From assembly GCA_021432605.1 (NCBI GenBank), contig MU271150.1:2046001-2110000 (forward strand): a stretch of 64,000 bases of DNA, read 5' to 3'. Below are positions 14,001-26,458 of this stretch, in pieces. This DNA comes from Coniochaeta sp. PMI_546 (lineage: Eukaryota; Ascomycota; Sordariomycetes; Coniochaetales; Coniochaetaceae). The notes beneath the pieces were generated by a model. That model was not told the origin of the DNA. It worked only from the letters and a program-made list of their open reading frames with translations, and ran no database searches. Every line of letters starts with the position of its first letter. The stretch's first letter is position 1. The position numbers and the translations under genes are program-made.

Positions 14001-15504
14001 GATAGAGAAGCTATCCTCCCATTAGCGGCATCATACACAGCAGAAAGCAAATTCTATACCTGGTAGCATAATCTCTGCGAAATTCGCCAGAGGCCCACGC
14101 ACACATCCAAGGTATCTCCAAAAGTCGGAGTCTGGAGAGGTTGTCTGATCCGGACAAACAGAGCAAGGGTCACTAGAGTCGCACTTTAAGAAAGCTTGTC
14201 AGTAGGTGGCTAGAGGTAGTCAGGATGCGAACTACGTCTGCCCTTACACTTTTGTTCAGAATCTTGCATCGCAGACACGGTCCAATGTCACTCAGAAGTT
14301 TGAGCTCCCCTATCGACTCGAGTCTGGGCTGTCCGCCGACTCGACTCCGTTTCAGGGGGGGTAGTAAGGGGTCAACCTCGGAGTCGACAGAGCCCCTTGG
14401 ACCGGCGGCATACTCGGGGACAAATGAGTAGGCCCTCAGCGTGTCTCTTTGGTCCCTCGTGTGGCTCCCAGTCGCTAGCGGAGCTAATTGGACGCTTGAG
14501 CTTGGGCGTGGCAAGTAAAGAGGTGACGTCTGCTTCGAGAAGTCGACGCTGTAATGGCGGCTACCAGCGCTAGGTTGATCAGGGAAAAGCAATGGCGGTG
14601 TGCTACCCATAGACAGCGCAGAGTCTCTCTTGGTCGGCAAGATATGCTCCCTTGCGTGCCGGTCTCGATCGTCTGGGTGGCAGTACCCGTAAATGTAGTG
14701 CATACACCTATCGTCCCAGCATTTGTAGGAGTGTTGAGGTCGGAAGCTCATAGAGATGCTGTCTCTGAGACGCCAGCCACGAGCTATTGGGTCATAGTGA
14801 TTGATATTTCTGTCAAGCCAGCCATCATAGCCTTGAGGAGCCCGGTCTCGAAAGGAGTGCTTCAGGACATCGAGAAACCTTGCGTCATTCACGTCCACGC
14901 CTAATGATAATGTTTTAGACAGACTTGGCCCCATGGCTAGGCGGTGTCCTTACCTTGTTCTATACAAGCACTCTCGATACACTCACATCGATACTGGAGG
15001 GCCCTCGCCTCCTCGATATCAGACAAGCGTGGTATCTTGTCAGATAGGCCTAATGTATTGCCTATTAGATGCCAACTCTGTTTGATAGGAAGGAAACACG
15101 AGATTGTTCGGAAAAGCAGGGAGGCGGCGCGGGTAGATTATGAAGGCGAGAAGGGAACACAGGATTGTTGAGGAACATAGCATGCAAGCGGAAGCAGAAG
15201 TTGAAGTGACAAAGAGTAGCTCACGGTTGTCGGTAGCATATGCTTCCAAGACGAGGAGCTTGTGGCGCAGCATCTCCAGCTCGATCTTGATGTTAGGACC
15301 ATACTTCTGAGGAAGAAGCTGAGCAAGTTTGGCTTGAATCTCGGCCTGCTGATCCAGTAACTGCTTGATGGCGGGGTCCAAGGCCGGATCATACGGAGGT
15401 GGGACAAGTAGGGTTGGAGGCGGAGGCGGTGGATTGTCTCGAACCAAGCGTTGCGCCGGGGGCGGCGGCGCAGCTACCTCGCCGACCATAGCCGGTGCAG
15501 CCAT
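11039..15504 (-). CDS. Large multi-zinc-finger regulator (Zn2Cys6-like cluster plus C2H2 fingers)
   Basis: Five exons close in frame: 15504-15225, 15061-14954, 14900-14248, 14183-14060 and 14010-11039, giving about 1378 aa. The open frame continues upstream of 15504 without an ATG, so the start is provisional. Parts in order: a Pro-rich N-terminus; a coiled-coil-like region (about 60-110); a conserved helical segment ending CECIESACIEQGVDVNDARF; a C2H2-like finger near 195-225; a Zn2Cys6-like cluster with Cys338, 341, 348, 354, 357 and 374 (last loop 16 residues, atypical); a helical middle domain (about 400-700); a C2H2 near 805; a C2H2 array near 1055-1150 (RCPYPDCGRVFKDLAAHMLTH and two more); one near 1190; and a charged Arg/Glu-rich tail. 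A 53-nt intron removes the stop at 14937, which otherwise makes the 5' part look like a separate small gene. Probably a nuclear regulator; the target is unknown. Confidence 0.78.
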
Positions 15505-18500
15505 TCTGCGCGGACGGAGTAAGGCCAGACCCGGACCCCTTGATGGTCTGTGTTGCTGTGGTTGCGGTGCGGACACACAGTGAGGCTTGTCACCGTGGCC
15601 GGCCGGGGCGCCCGGGCTATGCGACTATCAGTCGAGGCGCGGCGGCACGGTTCAGCTTCAGCCTTCCGGGTGCTGTTGCTGGGCAGCAGCTCTCTCTCAC
15701 CCGCCGACCTGCTCCGACAGACCACAGCGTGCATCAACAAATAGCGGCGAGAGACGTACGTAACATGGCAAGAAACAACAGAGCGTTGAATGAGGTCTCG
15801 GGCGTTTGCGATGCATCACAACGCCATTACTTCTCTGGGCACAAAACCTGGACAGAGGGGAGAGACGGCAAGCAGACGGATGGAGCGCGGGAGAAGCCAC
15901 GAAATCGAGATGCAGACCAGTTGAAATTTGCTCAGCAGAGCTCAACGCGGCGCTGAGAAGCTCACGACGGGCTAAGAGGTGTGCCCCATCGCTCTTTGGA
16001 GAAAATTGCACCAGCTGTGCAAGGGTTTGGGGAAGAGTGGATTAGGCCAAGTGTAGGGGTCAAATTGTCAAATTGTCACCGGGGCATGGGCAGACCTGGA
16101 GTTGCGCGTATAAGTGGGGCTTGCTGGAGGACCGTTCGATTTCTCTACTTGTGTACGGTGCAGTAGGGCGAATGCGGCAGATTAACAATACCCTTGGTAA
16201 GGTAGCTACCTACCCAGTCTACCTAGGCAAAGGTAAAGGTAGCCGAGGCCGGTGACAGGCAGGCCTTAGAGAAAAGCTGGGCAACCACTAGGTATATATA
16301 CACCGTTTACACCGTTTGAACAATCATCCTTGCTCGGTTTTGTCGTTGGCAGAGTTCACACGCAAAGTAAGGTACTGGACAGGACACCATGGCATTCTGA
16401 TTCCCGAGTCTAGGCCGCCGAGGGTAAATCGATGGCGGCCGTTAGCGATGTAACCTGTACTTAAAGACTTGGTCTAAACCTAAGGTATTATCCTGGAGAC
16501 TTGCCGAGATAGCGTCTAGTGCAGCGATGGCTCCTTGTGCTGGATGCACCGATGCACCGTCGGGACGCTGGACTGGACGCCTCAACGTGCTACTGCTGCA
16601 GGGATATTAACCCTAGGGATACAGCTCCGATGCTTACCTTACCACACTGAGCATAGTATGACCGCTGTTAACTCGATGTCTCCATCTCCAAGGGCAAACG
16701 GAGGAGGAGGCTGTCAAAATAGAGATTGTCAGACTTGCTGACTTCCGGGGTTCTGGGTTGATGTAGAGTGAAGAGACAAAGGGTTCATGTCGAGTCTTGG
16801 CATCATACGCCAGACCCCACTACCAAGGTACGCAGTATGGCCAGCCTCAATTCTCGAGAGCAACAGCAAGGGTGCCATCAATGAGCGACATTCCTGGCTT
16901 TCTGAGGGCTGGACGCAAGCTCACACAACCGTTGGTGGGAAGGGGTGATCTACGGAGCACGGTAACGGCGTGGTTGAGTGTCGGGGTGTGTTATCTCTTG
17001 TCAAGCTTGCGAGTGAGTTGCTTCCATTGGACCCTTAGTACACAGCCAATTGCTTTGCTCGCCCTTTCCATCCTCCTGGCTCAAGCTCGAGTTGACGCGG
17101 TCGCATAACCTGGCATCAGCTGATTCGTTTTTGGGCCAGACTTGAGCCGATTTGCCCTGAGCTAGGGCGCGTGTCATTCGCAGCCCGTTGTGCAGCATGC
17201 AGCGAGTTGCGAACCCGATGGTTGATGATATGCCGCTTGGAGAAGGAAAAAAAACTGCCCAGACTTGTGTCTCGTTGCCTCCTGAGGGAGCTTGGCTACT
17301 TATCTACTTTCGCTCCTGTCGCCGAACAGTTTCCGTGATAGGTGTATGCAGCTCAAAACAAAAGCTGCGTCTCGAGGTTAGCAATTGCGCCATGGACGTC
17401 CGCCCCCATGCATGCATTCATTCCTGCGATTCGCAACTCGAGATGGCTGGCACTCACAAGCCTTGGCCTCCAAAGTTTAGTCGCTGGTCAGCATGAAGCT
17501 CGGGGTCATCAGCTCCACACTCTAACACTGATGCAATCCACCACAACCGTTTCGATCAAAACTTCGAATGCGCCTTATGGCGTTCTCGTGACGGGAGGCT
17601 GGCATCTCCAAAGGAGCTTACTGTGCGCAGTACCACTTGACCAGGGTCGTGTAGAAACTCGATGTCAGTCAATGAGATCACCCCAGTGACCTGGATCGTT
17701 CATTTGGGAATACTGTGGTAGAGGGAATACAGAAGCCGACATTCCCGACGGTCCTAACGGTTCTAACCCCATCGTATCAAGTCTCCATTGTCCCTGACCG
17801 GCCCTTACAGTCTCACCTCATGCTGCAATTCATGTCCCGCCTCTTCATCGGGAAAGATGAACAGATCTTCAAATGTCACTGGAGTGCCTCTTGTGGCATG
17901 TGCTTAGAATTGCGAGAGGGTCAAGTGAGCTCTGTCAAACCGGACAGAGGTTGTGTCCCGCACATGTTGCACATTCGTTTGGAAGACTGCCATGCCGAAA
18001 GCTCCGAGGTCGACTTTCTGCTAATGTCGCAGGACCACAATGAAAGTCCGGAGCATTTGAGTTTCCTTTTCCAAAAGCCATGAAAGAGAAGTACCTACCG
18101 TTGACCGGTAGCACCACTGTAGATTGACGAGACACACCGTCCCTTAGGAAGAGACCTGAGGACATTGACATCCTGAAGAGGATAAGAGCGGCAGGCACCT
18201 GCATCAAGCCATCAGTCAATACCTTACCTTACATGGCGTTGCTTCGAGATGCTTCCGTCAGAACCGTTCCTATCTCGAGGGCGCGGGCTGTCACAATCGC
18301 AGGGCACATCTCCACTTGCTGCTACTCACTAATCATAGCCAGAATAGCCAACCGAAGCAGACATCGAAGTGACGGTGAGCGAGTGGTTGGACATCGGACT
18401 GGAAGCCGTCCAGGAAGCAGAGTTTAGCAGACGAAGCTACCCCTCAGCTGCGCCACCTTAAGCTCAGTCTCACGCACTCAGCAGGACCCCACTCGATGCA

Positions 18501-19865
18501 CGGCCCCTCGAGACTGAGTCGAGTAGTGGAGCAGTGGAGGCAGGAAGTTTCTGGCCACGAATCGCCCGTCTTCCTGCCCCTCCACCATCCGAGCTCTTCG
18601 CAGCTGCCTTATCAGGTTTAACGCGCCAGGCATTGTCAACGGCTGTTATGATCCATGCTAAGCACGCTAATACCCATTCACAGCCCCATCTCTGCTCCTT
18701 CTGCCGCCAATGAGCTGCAATGGAACACTCTCTCCATCACACCTCCGCACTAGGCTGGCTCGTTTGGAGTGCTTCCACGCTTGCAGTCTAGCTCGCCCAA
18801 CAACAAAGCCTGTAGCTAGGTCGATGAATGGGGCCCGGGCGCGTTGGACTCAGGCTGGAGCGACAATCGAAGCTCCTCAGCTCGCCGTTCGGTCAAGGCG
18901 AGCGTCAGCTGATCAAATTGGGGTTAGCTGCCTTGCCTTGCCATCTCAGCTACGCCTTACCCTCTCCAAGGCTCCCTCAGCTCTCAGCCTAGACTGACGA
19001 CGCATGAAGGGTGGTCGCTGTACGACCAAACCTTGACTGACAGCACCAGCAGGATAGACTAGCGCTCGTTGTTTCTTAGGCCCCATCCCTATATCTGCAA
19101 TTGACGAGGCCCGTGTATTATATATCTGGTCGTCTGCCTCTCTCACTCCGTGGGTTAACAGAGGAAGGTGCCCAGTCTTTGAAGTTGAGGTTGGATGCAA
19201 GTCCATCTAGCCTTGTCTCCTTGTCGATAATGAGAGTTGCTCATTTCCTATAATGTGAAGGGATGGTGGAACGGCATGAGCGGCAAGAACCCTGGGGCAG
19301 TTAGTTCCCTAATGGCTTCAAAGCAGGTCGGACATGGTTTTCCTGTCCCCACGCCGTGGACATCTCAATGGTCATCCCTCCTTCGATTAGGTTACGTCAA
19401 AGTCGCATCGATATGTCATTTCCCTTGTCAATGCCTTCATTTCTCGAGGCCCAACTATGTCGAGAGCCAATGATGGCACTAATCCCTACACCAAGCCCAG
19501 TCTTGCTACTCTTGGGCGGTTTCACGACTTCTTAACCCATATCAGTGGGCCAGGGCTGCTGTTATGGTTCTGTGCTTGAGAAAGTCCGGCGATACTTGCC
19601 ACCCTTCTGCTCAGAATTGCCCTGGCAAGGCGCTGTCAAGTAGGTGGAGACTGTATGATCGAGGGCAAGGACCTCCTGCAGGACGTTCCATCGACGGCCA
19701 ACCCGAGCACAATTCAACGCCCGTGTTCACATACAAGGCACGCAGGTCTTGCATTTAAGGGCCGGATACCGTCATCTACTCGTTCTAACAAAAGCCGTTC
19801 AGTTCCGTTCTATTTGTATACTATCTGCAAGTCAAATACCATATCCCATTTTCGGGAAGAAGAGC
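15505..19865. other. Gene-poor region, left part
   Basis: About 4.4 kb with only short open frames lacking recognisable motifs or consistent splice extension. Scattered ACCTAGGTA/TACCTTACC-type motifs occur (for example 16186-16255 and 18228-18240), as does a short tandem AAATTGTC at about 16061-16078. The first few hundred bases must contain the promoter of the large zinc-finger gene. No RNA gene or mobile element is seen. Confidence 0.45.
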
Positions 19866-20378
19866 ATGGACTATCGACTACTGTCTGCGTTATTGACGAC
19901 GGGACTGCCGTCACCAGTTTCCATTATCTGCCTCTTCGCCATTACGATTTTCTTGGTCCTCGTTTACAGAATCCAATCTGACAGCGCTGGACTACACCCA
20001 CATCGAACGCCACAGTCACCATCCCAGATCGCCATAATTCGACCTCAAGAAGCAGAGCCATACTGCGGTGCTGGCAAACAATCACCTAAGCAGCGCGAAT
20101 ACAACCTACCCGTCCGTCCTGTGCCACTGATATGGATTCCAATCCCTCGCCTCAGCCCGTCACCAAGTTCGATATGCGGAAGGAAAGGCTCTGCGGTTAC
20201 CATCTGGCCGGAAGATCAAGACAAAGACAGTGCAGAGCGGGCTGAATGCCAACGAGACGGCCCCTCCGATCTCCTCTCAGGTGTGGGGGAACAGTTCACC
20301 ACAAATCCTGGACGCAGGCAGAGCTGGCTTGTGTGGAACGACGGTGCCGTCGATGACTCGCAAACCACTGGAACATAA
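19866..20378 (+). CDS. Possible small single-pass membrane protein (hypothetical)
   Basis: An uninterrupted frame of 170 aa starting MDYRLLSALL. Residues 13-33 form one strongly hydrophobic segment (VSIICLFAITIFLVLVYR) followed by a basic residue, which suggests a signal anchor with a roughly 135-residue Pro/Ser/Gln-rich tail. I recognise no family. The same frame is open upstream to 19749. No neighbour or splice evidence supports it, and it sits alone in a gene-poor 5.5-kb stretch. It may be a chance frame. Confidence 0.25.
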   Translation: MDYRLLSALLTTGLPSPVSIICLFAITIFLVLVYRIQSDSAGLHPHRTPQSPSQIAIIRPQEAEPYCGAGKQSPKQREYNLPVRPVPLIWIPIPRLSPSPSSICGRKGSAVTIWPEDQDKDSAERAECQRDGPSDLLSGVGEQFTTNPGRRQSWLVWNDGAVDDSQTTGT

Positions 20379-21050
20379 TCGTTTCTAAGATACCGTGGTG
20401 CACTACAGCGAGCAAGCCAGAATCATATACCTTTGATGTTGTATCAGGCATTTGAGTACGGTATCTGAAAAGACGTTGATCTCTAGGATTCGGGGAGGCT
20501 TTTATTACCAGCTCGTCGGCATCGGTTTATGATCGATTCTCAAAGTCAAGATGGGAAGTACGAACAGATGATTAAACAATTACCCGACATATGCAAATAG
20601 ACGACCATGCATTATACGACGATCTACACAGATAGGAATCTCTAGACCTAGAGTTAGCCATATCACTGCGGTGATGCGCGTAAACATGCCACAGTCGTAT
20701 GTGAGGATCTTCTTGCCACTTTATGATAGACTCTATGATTTAAGCACTAGTCTAACCACGTTCCCGTCTCAAGCTCACGTTGAGTGAGGCTCGATGTAAG
20801 CTTCCTTCGAGGCCAGCCAAAAGTGTCGGTTCCTTACCGATAAGAAAAAAGCAGATGCACTATACTCCAAACACGCCTCAATCTTGGACTCATGATGAAT
20901 GCCAGCCCACGCTAAACCCTTTTTCCAGGATGATGAAGGTAATCCTTTTTCAGTTTTAACCATTGCAACTCCGTACTGCTCAAGTAGCCAGTAACAACAA
21001 CCGATATGCCTTCACTAAAGACTGCGAAGCATCGAAGTCGCCTACCCAAG
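20379..21050. other. Gene-poor region, right part
   Basis: About 670 bp, AT-richer than the flanking coding DNA, presumably including the 3' UTR of the ethanolamine kinase gene. Nothing else is recognised. Confidence 0.45.
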
Positions 21051-22430
21051 TTACTCCTCCTGCGCCCACCTCCTCTCCCTGAGTGGCATCTCCTTCCCTG
21101 ACGCGGCCCGACTCCCGTCAGCTTCGGCCTTCCAGGCCCAGTACTCGCCGAGCCTCGTCTCGGCGTAGGAGGCGTAGTCGAAGTCGATGGTCGAGATGGT
21201 CGCTTGGATCAAAGCCCAGATACCCCAATAGAACCCAGGCACGCCGCGGAAAATGTCGACTTCTTTGAAGACTTTCTCGACCTCGGCCTCGACGTCAACT
21301 GCCTTTCCGCCGGAGGCGGCAGGCAGCAAGTCGAAGTAGCTGCGCACGTACTCGGCGATGAAGTCGCGTCGCTGGCTGCGCGTTGGCAGCACATTGAAGT
21401 CGCAGTCGAAGCCGCCCCATTCGGCGAAGTGGTTCGCGATGTCAAAGGCGGCTGGAGAAGGCGTGGCGTACTCATAGTCGATAAAGGTAACTGTCTCAAT
21501 AGGGGACGAGGTGCTGGTGGTAGAGGTGTGGTCACCATTCGTGCCATTAGTCCCGATGACCCCGTTTGTGCCGTCGGGTTTGGGCAATACAATGACATTT
21601 CCGCTTAGAAGATCGCAATGCGCAAAGACGAGCTGTCACGATGGTTAGCCAGGGGCAAGAACGAGACTTCGCGCCAGAGAAAAACATACGCCATTCTTCC
21701 CGTAACCCTCCCTATGGCTCAGCTCCCCAACCAGCCATTTCAACTCGTTCTGTAACTCAGCCTGCCTTGCCCTCTGCGCCTCAGTGTCAGTCGGCAACGC
21801 AAAGATCCACTTCTGCATAACCGTCCACACATTAGGCGTCGGCTTGCCTGGTGCAACACCGTCTACCGCGCGCTGATATTCAGCCTCGCCTTCGGGGACT
21901 AATTCCTTCCCCTTTTTGACTCCTCCGTCCGCCCGTGACGACCGTCGACTGTGTCCCGTCTGACCGGGCAGACACGGTACCGTGGCATGCCACTGCGCCA
22001 GCCGCCGTGCCACGGCGCGATATATTCTTGCTTCTCGCAGATCAGCCGGAGACGTAACACTGCCGCGGACGTAGCGGTAGAGCATGCCATTCTCGAACCG
22101 TGCGAGCAGCTCCGGGGCTAGCCCGTGGCGCCACAGAAGCTCATGGTTTTGAGTTTCGCGGTGCCGGTCGATCAGCAAGTCGGTGCCATTACCATAAGCG
22201 CGAAGGAGGATCGCATCTGAGTCCGCGTCGGGAGAGTCGGTGGACACTGCTTTCATCAAGGTATTCGTTATGCCGTCGGTGAAGCGCGTGAAGCGAATAG
22301 AAGAAGGCTGCCAGTCCGGCCGGAGTTGGATTATCAGCCGGGAGGCTGACTCGGGGTCTTCGATGCTGTAGGAGAGGGGTATGAACCGGATTTGCGACTC
22401 GAACGAGCCGTTGGTCTGGCCAACAGCCAT
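21051..22430 (-). CDS. EKI1: Ethanolamine kinase
   Basis: Two exons, 22430-21690 and 21632-21051, join in phase 0 through an intron with a GTATGT donor, CTAACC branch site and GACAG acceptor, giving 440 aa. It phosphorylates ethanolamine with ATP, the first step of the CDP-ethanolamine (Kennedy) branch of phosphatidylethanolamine synthesis in the cytosol. The choline/ethanolamine kinase fold shows FTDGITNTLMKA (nucleotide loop) near residue 49, the catalytic Brenner-type motif LVFAHCDLLSGNVIV at 248-262 created by the splice, and the metal-binding VTFIDYEYA near 289. The motif forms favour ethanolamine over choline kinase, though activity toward choline cannot be excluded. An insertion of Asn/Gly/Thr repeats (about 265-285) lies between the two motifs. 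An overlapping double E-box lies about 380 bp upstream. Confidence 0.9.
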
Positions 22431-24101
22431 GGCGAGTGCGGCAATCGGAGATGTTTCGGTACAAAGTGTGCTGTAGTGTACTTCTTAATTAAGCCAATGT
22501 CAAGGTGAGTCACTGTAATTTTTGTAATTCGGACAGTATGCTCGCGTCTCAGATAACACAATAGCAAGTGTTTACTTCAAGTCAATGTGGTTGATCTTGT
22601 GTGGAGAGGGGAAACAAGTGATCGACGAGGCGGTAAGTGCCAACGAGCCCTTTGTACTATGCAGTACTAATTTAGACTGGCGTTTCGATGGCAGGCCAAA
22701 GGAACAGATGTGCAGAGTGAATGACGCCCTTGAAGCCAGGGCAACGGAGGCGAGAAGATGAAAATGACTGAAAAGGGAGCGGATGCTATGTCAAGAAACA
22801 CGAGCAGATTACACGTGTACACGTGGACCTTGATCAAGTTTCGAGAAGCACTGCTCGTGTGATCAACTTCTCTGTCCAGTTTCGAGCGACGTCAGGAAGG
22901 AACGATCCGCCAAGGCCATAGCGCCGAACTTGCTAGCCAGTTTTCATGTGATTTAGGGTCCAGCAGCTTTGAGTGGGGCTCAACAAGCTTGAGATCCACA
23001 GTGCCAGCACGGGAGCGACTGGGTCTTGGCACTGTCTTCGGAGATCTGCTGCAGGGTCTTTGCGGGGTCTCAGCTCAGGGACTCTTCAAGTCTGTTGTGT
23101 AGGAGCTGAGGAAGGACACTGTCATGGCAGTTCGAAGCCTCTCGCGACCTTCAGCGTTGGTCTCCGCTTCAACACGCGCAGATGTCAGACATGCTGGCTG
23201 CTGCAAATCAGTTTCACTGCTTCCAAATGTAGCCGCAACTCCAAAATTTCATCGTACGTGACACGATCCAGGGACCGATACCCCCACACCGATCCAAAAG
23301 GTACCGAGAGGCTGACTTAGGGCTGAACCAAATATTCCCGAATTGTCGGTAGACTACCAACGGATGACTTGACACAGTCTGCTCGCTGGGATGCTTGGGT
23401 GACGCGTTGTCCGATAGACCAATAGCAAGTGCCACACCATATTGGACAGAGGTTCTACCTACCTTATTCGTGATGTAGACAATACTAGTATCTGGCCTGT
23501 CAGCGTGACTGGAACACGCTTACGCTCATAATCATGGATATCTGGCCGTGACTGAGTTTTGCAGTTGAGAGGGAGATTATATTATTCTAGAAGTCTATCG
23601 TCGATTGTTGTTGTGCTTCTCTCGTCATACTAAAGCCGGACCGTTGTTATGCGGGTCCCGAGTCAACCCTATCCCAACCTCGGACAATGCGAATGTGATA
23701 AGTAAGGTACCGAGTCTCATATCTAGCACCTGGCGCCTGTCAGAGCTATTCAAGCTATATCATAAGGTGGTACCTCATTGTGGGTTTTTCGTGGTTGAGC
23801 CAACCGTCTCTCCAACAGCTGTGGAAGGATTGTCGTTCCAACTGTGGCTGAAGACGGTGATGAGGGGTAGTATCCGGGTTGAAGCCTCTCGCAGAAGGGT
23901 AAGGTAGGTATCTGACCAGGAAGGGCAGCACCCCCTCGTTGCATTATCTGATGCCGCAATCTTACTGTACCGCTGCGGCGGCGTCCTTTTCGCGCTAGTA
24001 TAAAAGCTGTCCAACCCCGATAACTGACGTCGTCTTTTGGAAACGGCAACCGATAGACGGTTTCGCTTCGTCTACCATTGAAAGGTTCTACACCCGAAGC
24101 A
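22431..24101. promoter_or_regulatory. Divergent intergenic region, EKI1 / Zn2Cys6 activator
   Basis: 1.67 kb between divergent starts. It contains the palindrome CACGTGTACACGTG at 22812-22825 (two CACGTG cores) and ACCTACCTTA-type motifs near 23456 and 23898. No gene is recognised. Confidence 0.5.
22812..22825. promoter_or_regulatory. Palindromic double E-box CACGTGTACACGTG
   Basis: A perfect 14-bp inverted repeat with two CACGTG cores, about 380 bp upstream of the ethanolamine kinase ATG. CACGTG is the classic bHLH site. In yeast, phospholipid genes are controlled by bHLH proteins at related CATGTG elements. Use here is an inference. Confidence 0.4.
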
Positions 24102-26458
24102 ATGCAGCAGCCGAGCGCCTCTCGTGCCGATAGGACCACGACGTCATGTACCGAGTGCAGGCGAAGAAAGCAAAAGGTTAGTGGTGGTCCACAAGTTGCG
24201 ACGGAGAGAGACCCAAGCATCAATACCACGACTGCTCGCTCGATACCTGTCATTGATCGACAGCTAAGACCAAGAATGGACAGTGCAACCAGGGACAGCC
24301 GTGTAATAACTGCTCTCGGCGGTTTCCGCAGCCAAAATGCGAGTACATCCACAAGAAGTGAGTTGGTGCTGAAGTCGGTGCTGGTTTCCAAAAGGCGAGG
24401 AATAGCGGGACTGATACCTCTGTCCTCCCCGCAGCCCGAATGGGCGCCAACAAACCCGAGGCTTGCCCAACATGTCAGTGTTCTCCGCAGACATCGCACA
24501 ACCGTTGCATCCACCGGTAAGTGGCTCCCAACTTTGCATGACCCATCCACAGGCCATCCCTTAATCCTTGCCGTGATTTAGAGAGACGGGCCCAGCAAGG
24601 CAGTGGCGCTCGGGCAAGCGTTGAGCAAGACGGGTACCCCAGACTCTGGGCAACGTAGTCACGCTCCTGACGAACGATCCGGCGCCAATACGGCCTTGTC
24701 TTCGAGCAAGTTCAGGTTCGAAGCTCGTGGGGCCTTTCTGGACCCTGGCGCCCCCAATGCTTGGCCGCCTCGAGGGTCAGATGGCGAGCCAGGGGGAACT
24801 AGCAACACAAGCAACGATGCATGGGGAGCAGGACTCCATCAAGTACCTGAGGCGGCCGAATCATCGACAGGTACTAACCTGTGGTTGTTAGCCGACTCGC
24901 TTGCGGCAATCAGTGATTTGCCAATAAAACCTACCAAGCTGAATGCAATGCTTGTGAAGACATGTTAGTACTTTGACTCCTGGTGTGTCACCCCGCGTTG
25001 GTATGGAAGTTGTCCGGGCTAATTGGGATGTACCGAAAAGTCGTACAACATCTCTACCGTTTTAAGGGGCCGTTAGACGGGCAGCCGGAACCGGACAACC
25101 CCTTTATTGACCATTATGCCCCCTGGTGCTTCCAGTCGCGGCTATTGGCACCTGTTGCGCTCTCTGTAGCTGCAACATCGCTGGTGCAGCTCAGGCTCAT
25201 GCCCTCACAAGCTGCCATGGCTCTAAAGGGACAAGCCATTCACACGCTGAATGCTTATCTCCGATCTCCAGCGTCTGCTACTGACGAGGCAATATCTGCT
25301 GTCTCGCAGCTGATACTCAATGACTGGTACTTCGGGGAAACTCGAGACATGCAGGCGCACCTCAGAGGTCTTCGCGAGCTAGTTCGCCTGCGTGGTGGGT
25401 TCGATGAACAGGGCGTGAACAGGCTAGTGAGCAAGACTGCTCTTCTGTAAGTCGTAGCCGTAACAACAAATGTCCCGTGTAATGCTGACGCGTGGGCTAG
25501 TACCGACTGTTTCATTGCGATATCGCTGGAAACCTCCCCGCTAAATGTCCCGGAGTACACCTTCCACGAACCTGTGTTGGGAAAGATGAATCCGGCTTAT
25601 AACACACCTTTTGTATCCGAGGCTCGCTATCCGTCATTCGGGAGGAGCGAATCACTCGGCCTACATCCGGCGACGGCAAGGATTCTAGACGACATACGCT
25701 ACTTATTCTCTATTATCTTGCAACTACCCCCACATCCCTCCCCAGAGGAATTGGATAAGGTCCAGCACACGGCCGAACTGGCACAGGAGAGCATCAGGAA
25801 GATGCCGGACATCTGCCCTGATGCCCCGAGATCATCGCTTCCACCCTCAGTGATTGGCTCACCCTCCGGAGCATCATCGTCGAGGCAATCTGCATCATTG
25901 TCGCCGCCTCCAGCGTTGTCAAGTGCGACGGCATCTCCCACACCCAGTTCAGATGCATCCCACACCACCTCTGCTTCCTCCGCCCCTCCCATCCCTCAAT
26001 CACACGACCCCTCCCACTTTATCCTCCGCAAGCAAGCCCAATCCCAACCACAGTACCCACCAGACTTCCTCTACGCTACCGTCCGCCAAACAGCCCTCCT
26101 ATACGCCCGAGCCGTGGCAACGCGGACATCACTTAGCACCATATGTCCAGTACCGCAGTTCTTCATGGTATGGTCCACGGCGTTCCGGGTATCGCTAAAG
26201 GAGTGGCATCGGCGGCTGGGTCTGTTTCTGTGGGTTATCATTGCCGTTCTCCCCACGGCCGGACACACGCCGTTTGCGGCTCTGGCCAAGAGTCTGCTGC
26301 ACATTGGGGCTGTGCAAGTCGGGTTGGATCACTGGGAGGTGGCTATCGAGATGATGAGAAGCGCGGTAAAGGTTGTTGGGTGGTTGGCTGGGCGTGGGAA
26401 CGACAGCGATCGCGGCCAGGACAGGATTCTGGAAAAGCAAGGCCGCAGCAAAGGGTAA
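24102..26458 (+). CDS. Zn2Cys6 transcription factor with fungal-specific C-terminal domain
   Basis: Six exons close in frame: 24102-24176, 24284-24357, 24435-24516, 24582-24953, 25010-25446 and 25501-26458, giving 665 aa. The N-terminal zinc cluster is canonical, C16-X2-C-X6-C-X5-C-X2-C-X8-C (SCTECRRRKQK then CNQGQPCNNC). An intron sits exactly before the third Cys codon. A short linker, then residues about 180-650, form a helical region like the Fungal_trans_2 type activator domain (LIGMYRKVVQHLYRF, LNAYLRSPASATDEAISAVSQLIL, LRGLRELVRLRGGF). It is interrupted by a Ser/Pro-rich stretch near 445-500. The end shows hydrophobic helices typical of the family (FFMVWSTAFRVSLKEWHRRLGL). The donor at 24954 (GTGAAG) is the weakest junction. 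It is a nuclear DNA-binding activator or repressor. No neighbouring metabolic genes hint at the target. Confidence 0.82.

Noticed and set aside
14932-14939. A stop (14937-14939) followed two bases later by an ATG, suggesting two separate genes
   Set aside because: A GTAAGG...CATTAG intron (14901-14953) removes both and joins the frames; two fungal genes 2 bp apart are not credible.
23750-24550. A 266-aa minus-strand open frame
   Set aside because: It overlaps the first exons and introns of the Zn2Cys6 gene on the opposite strand and has no motif.
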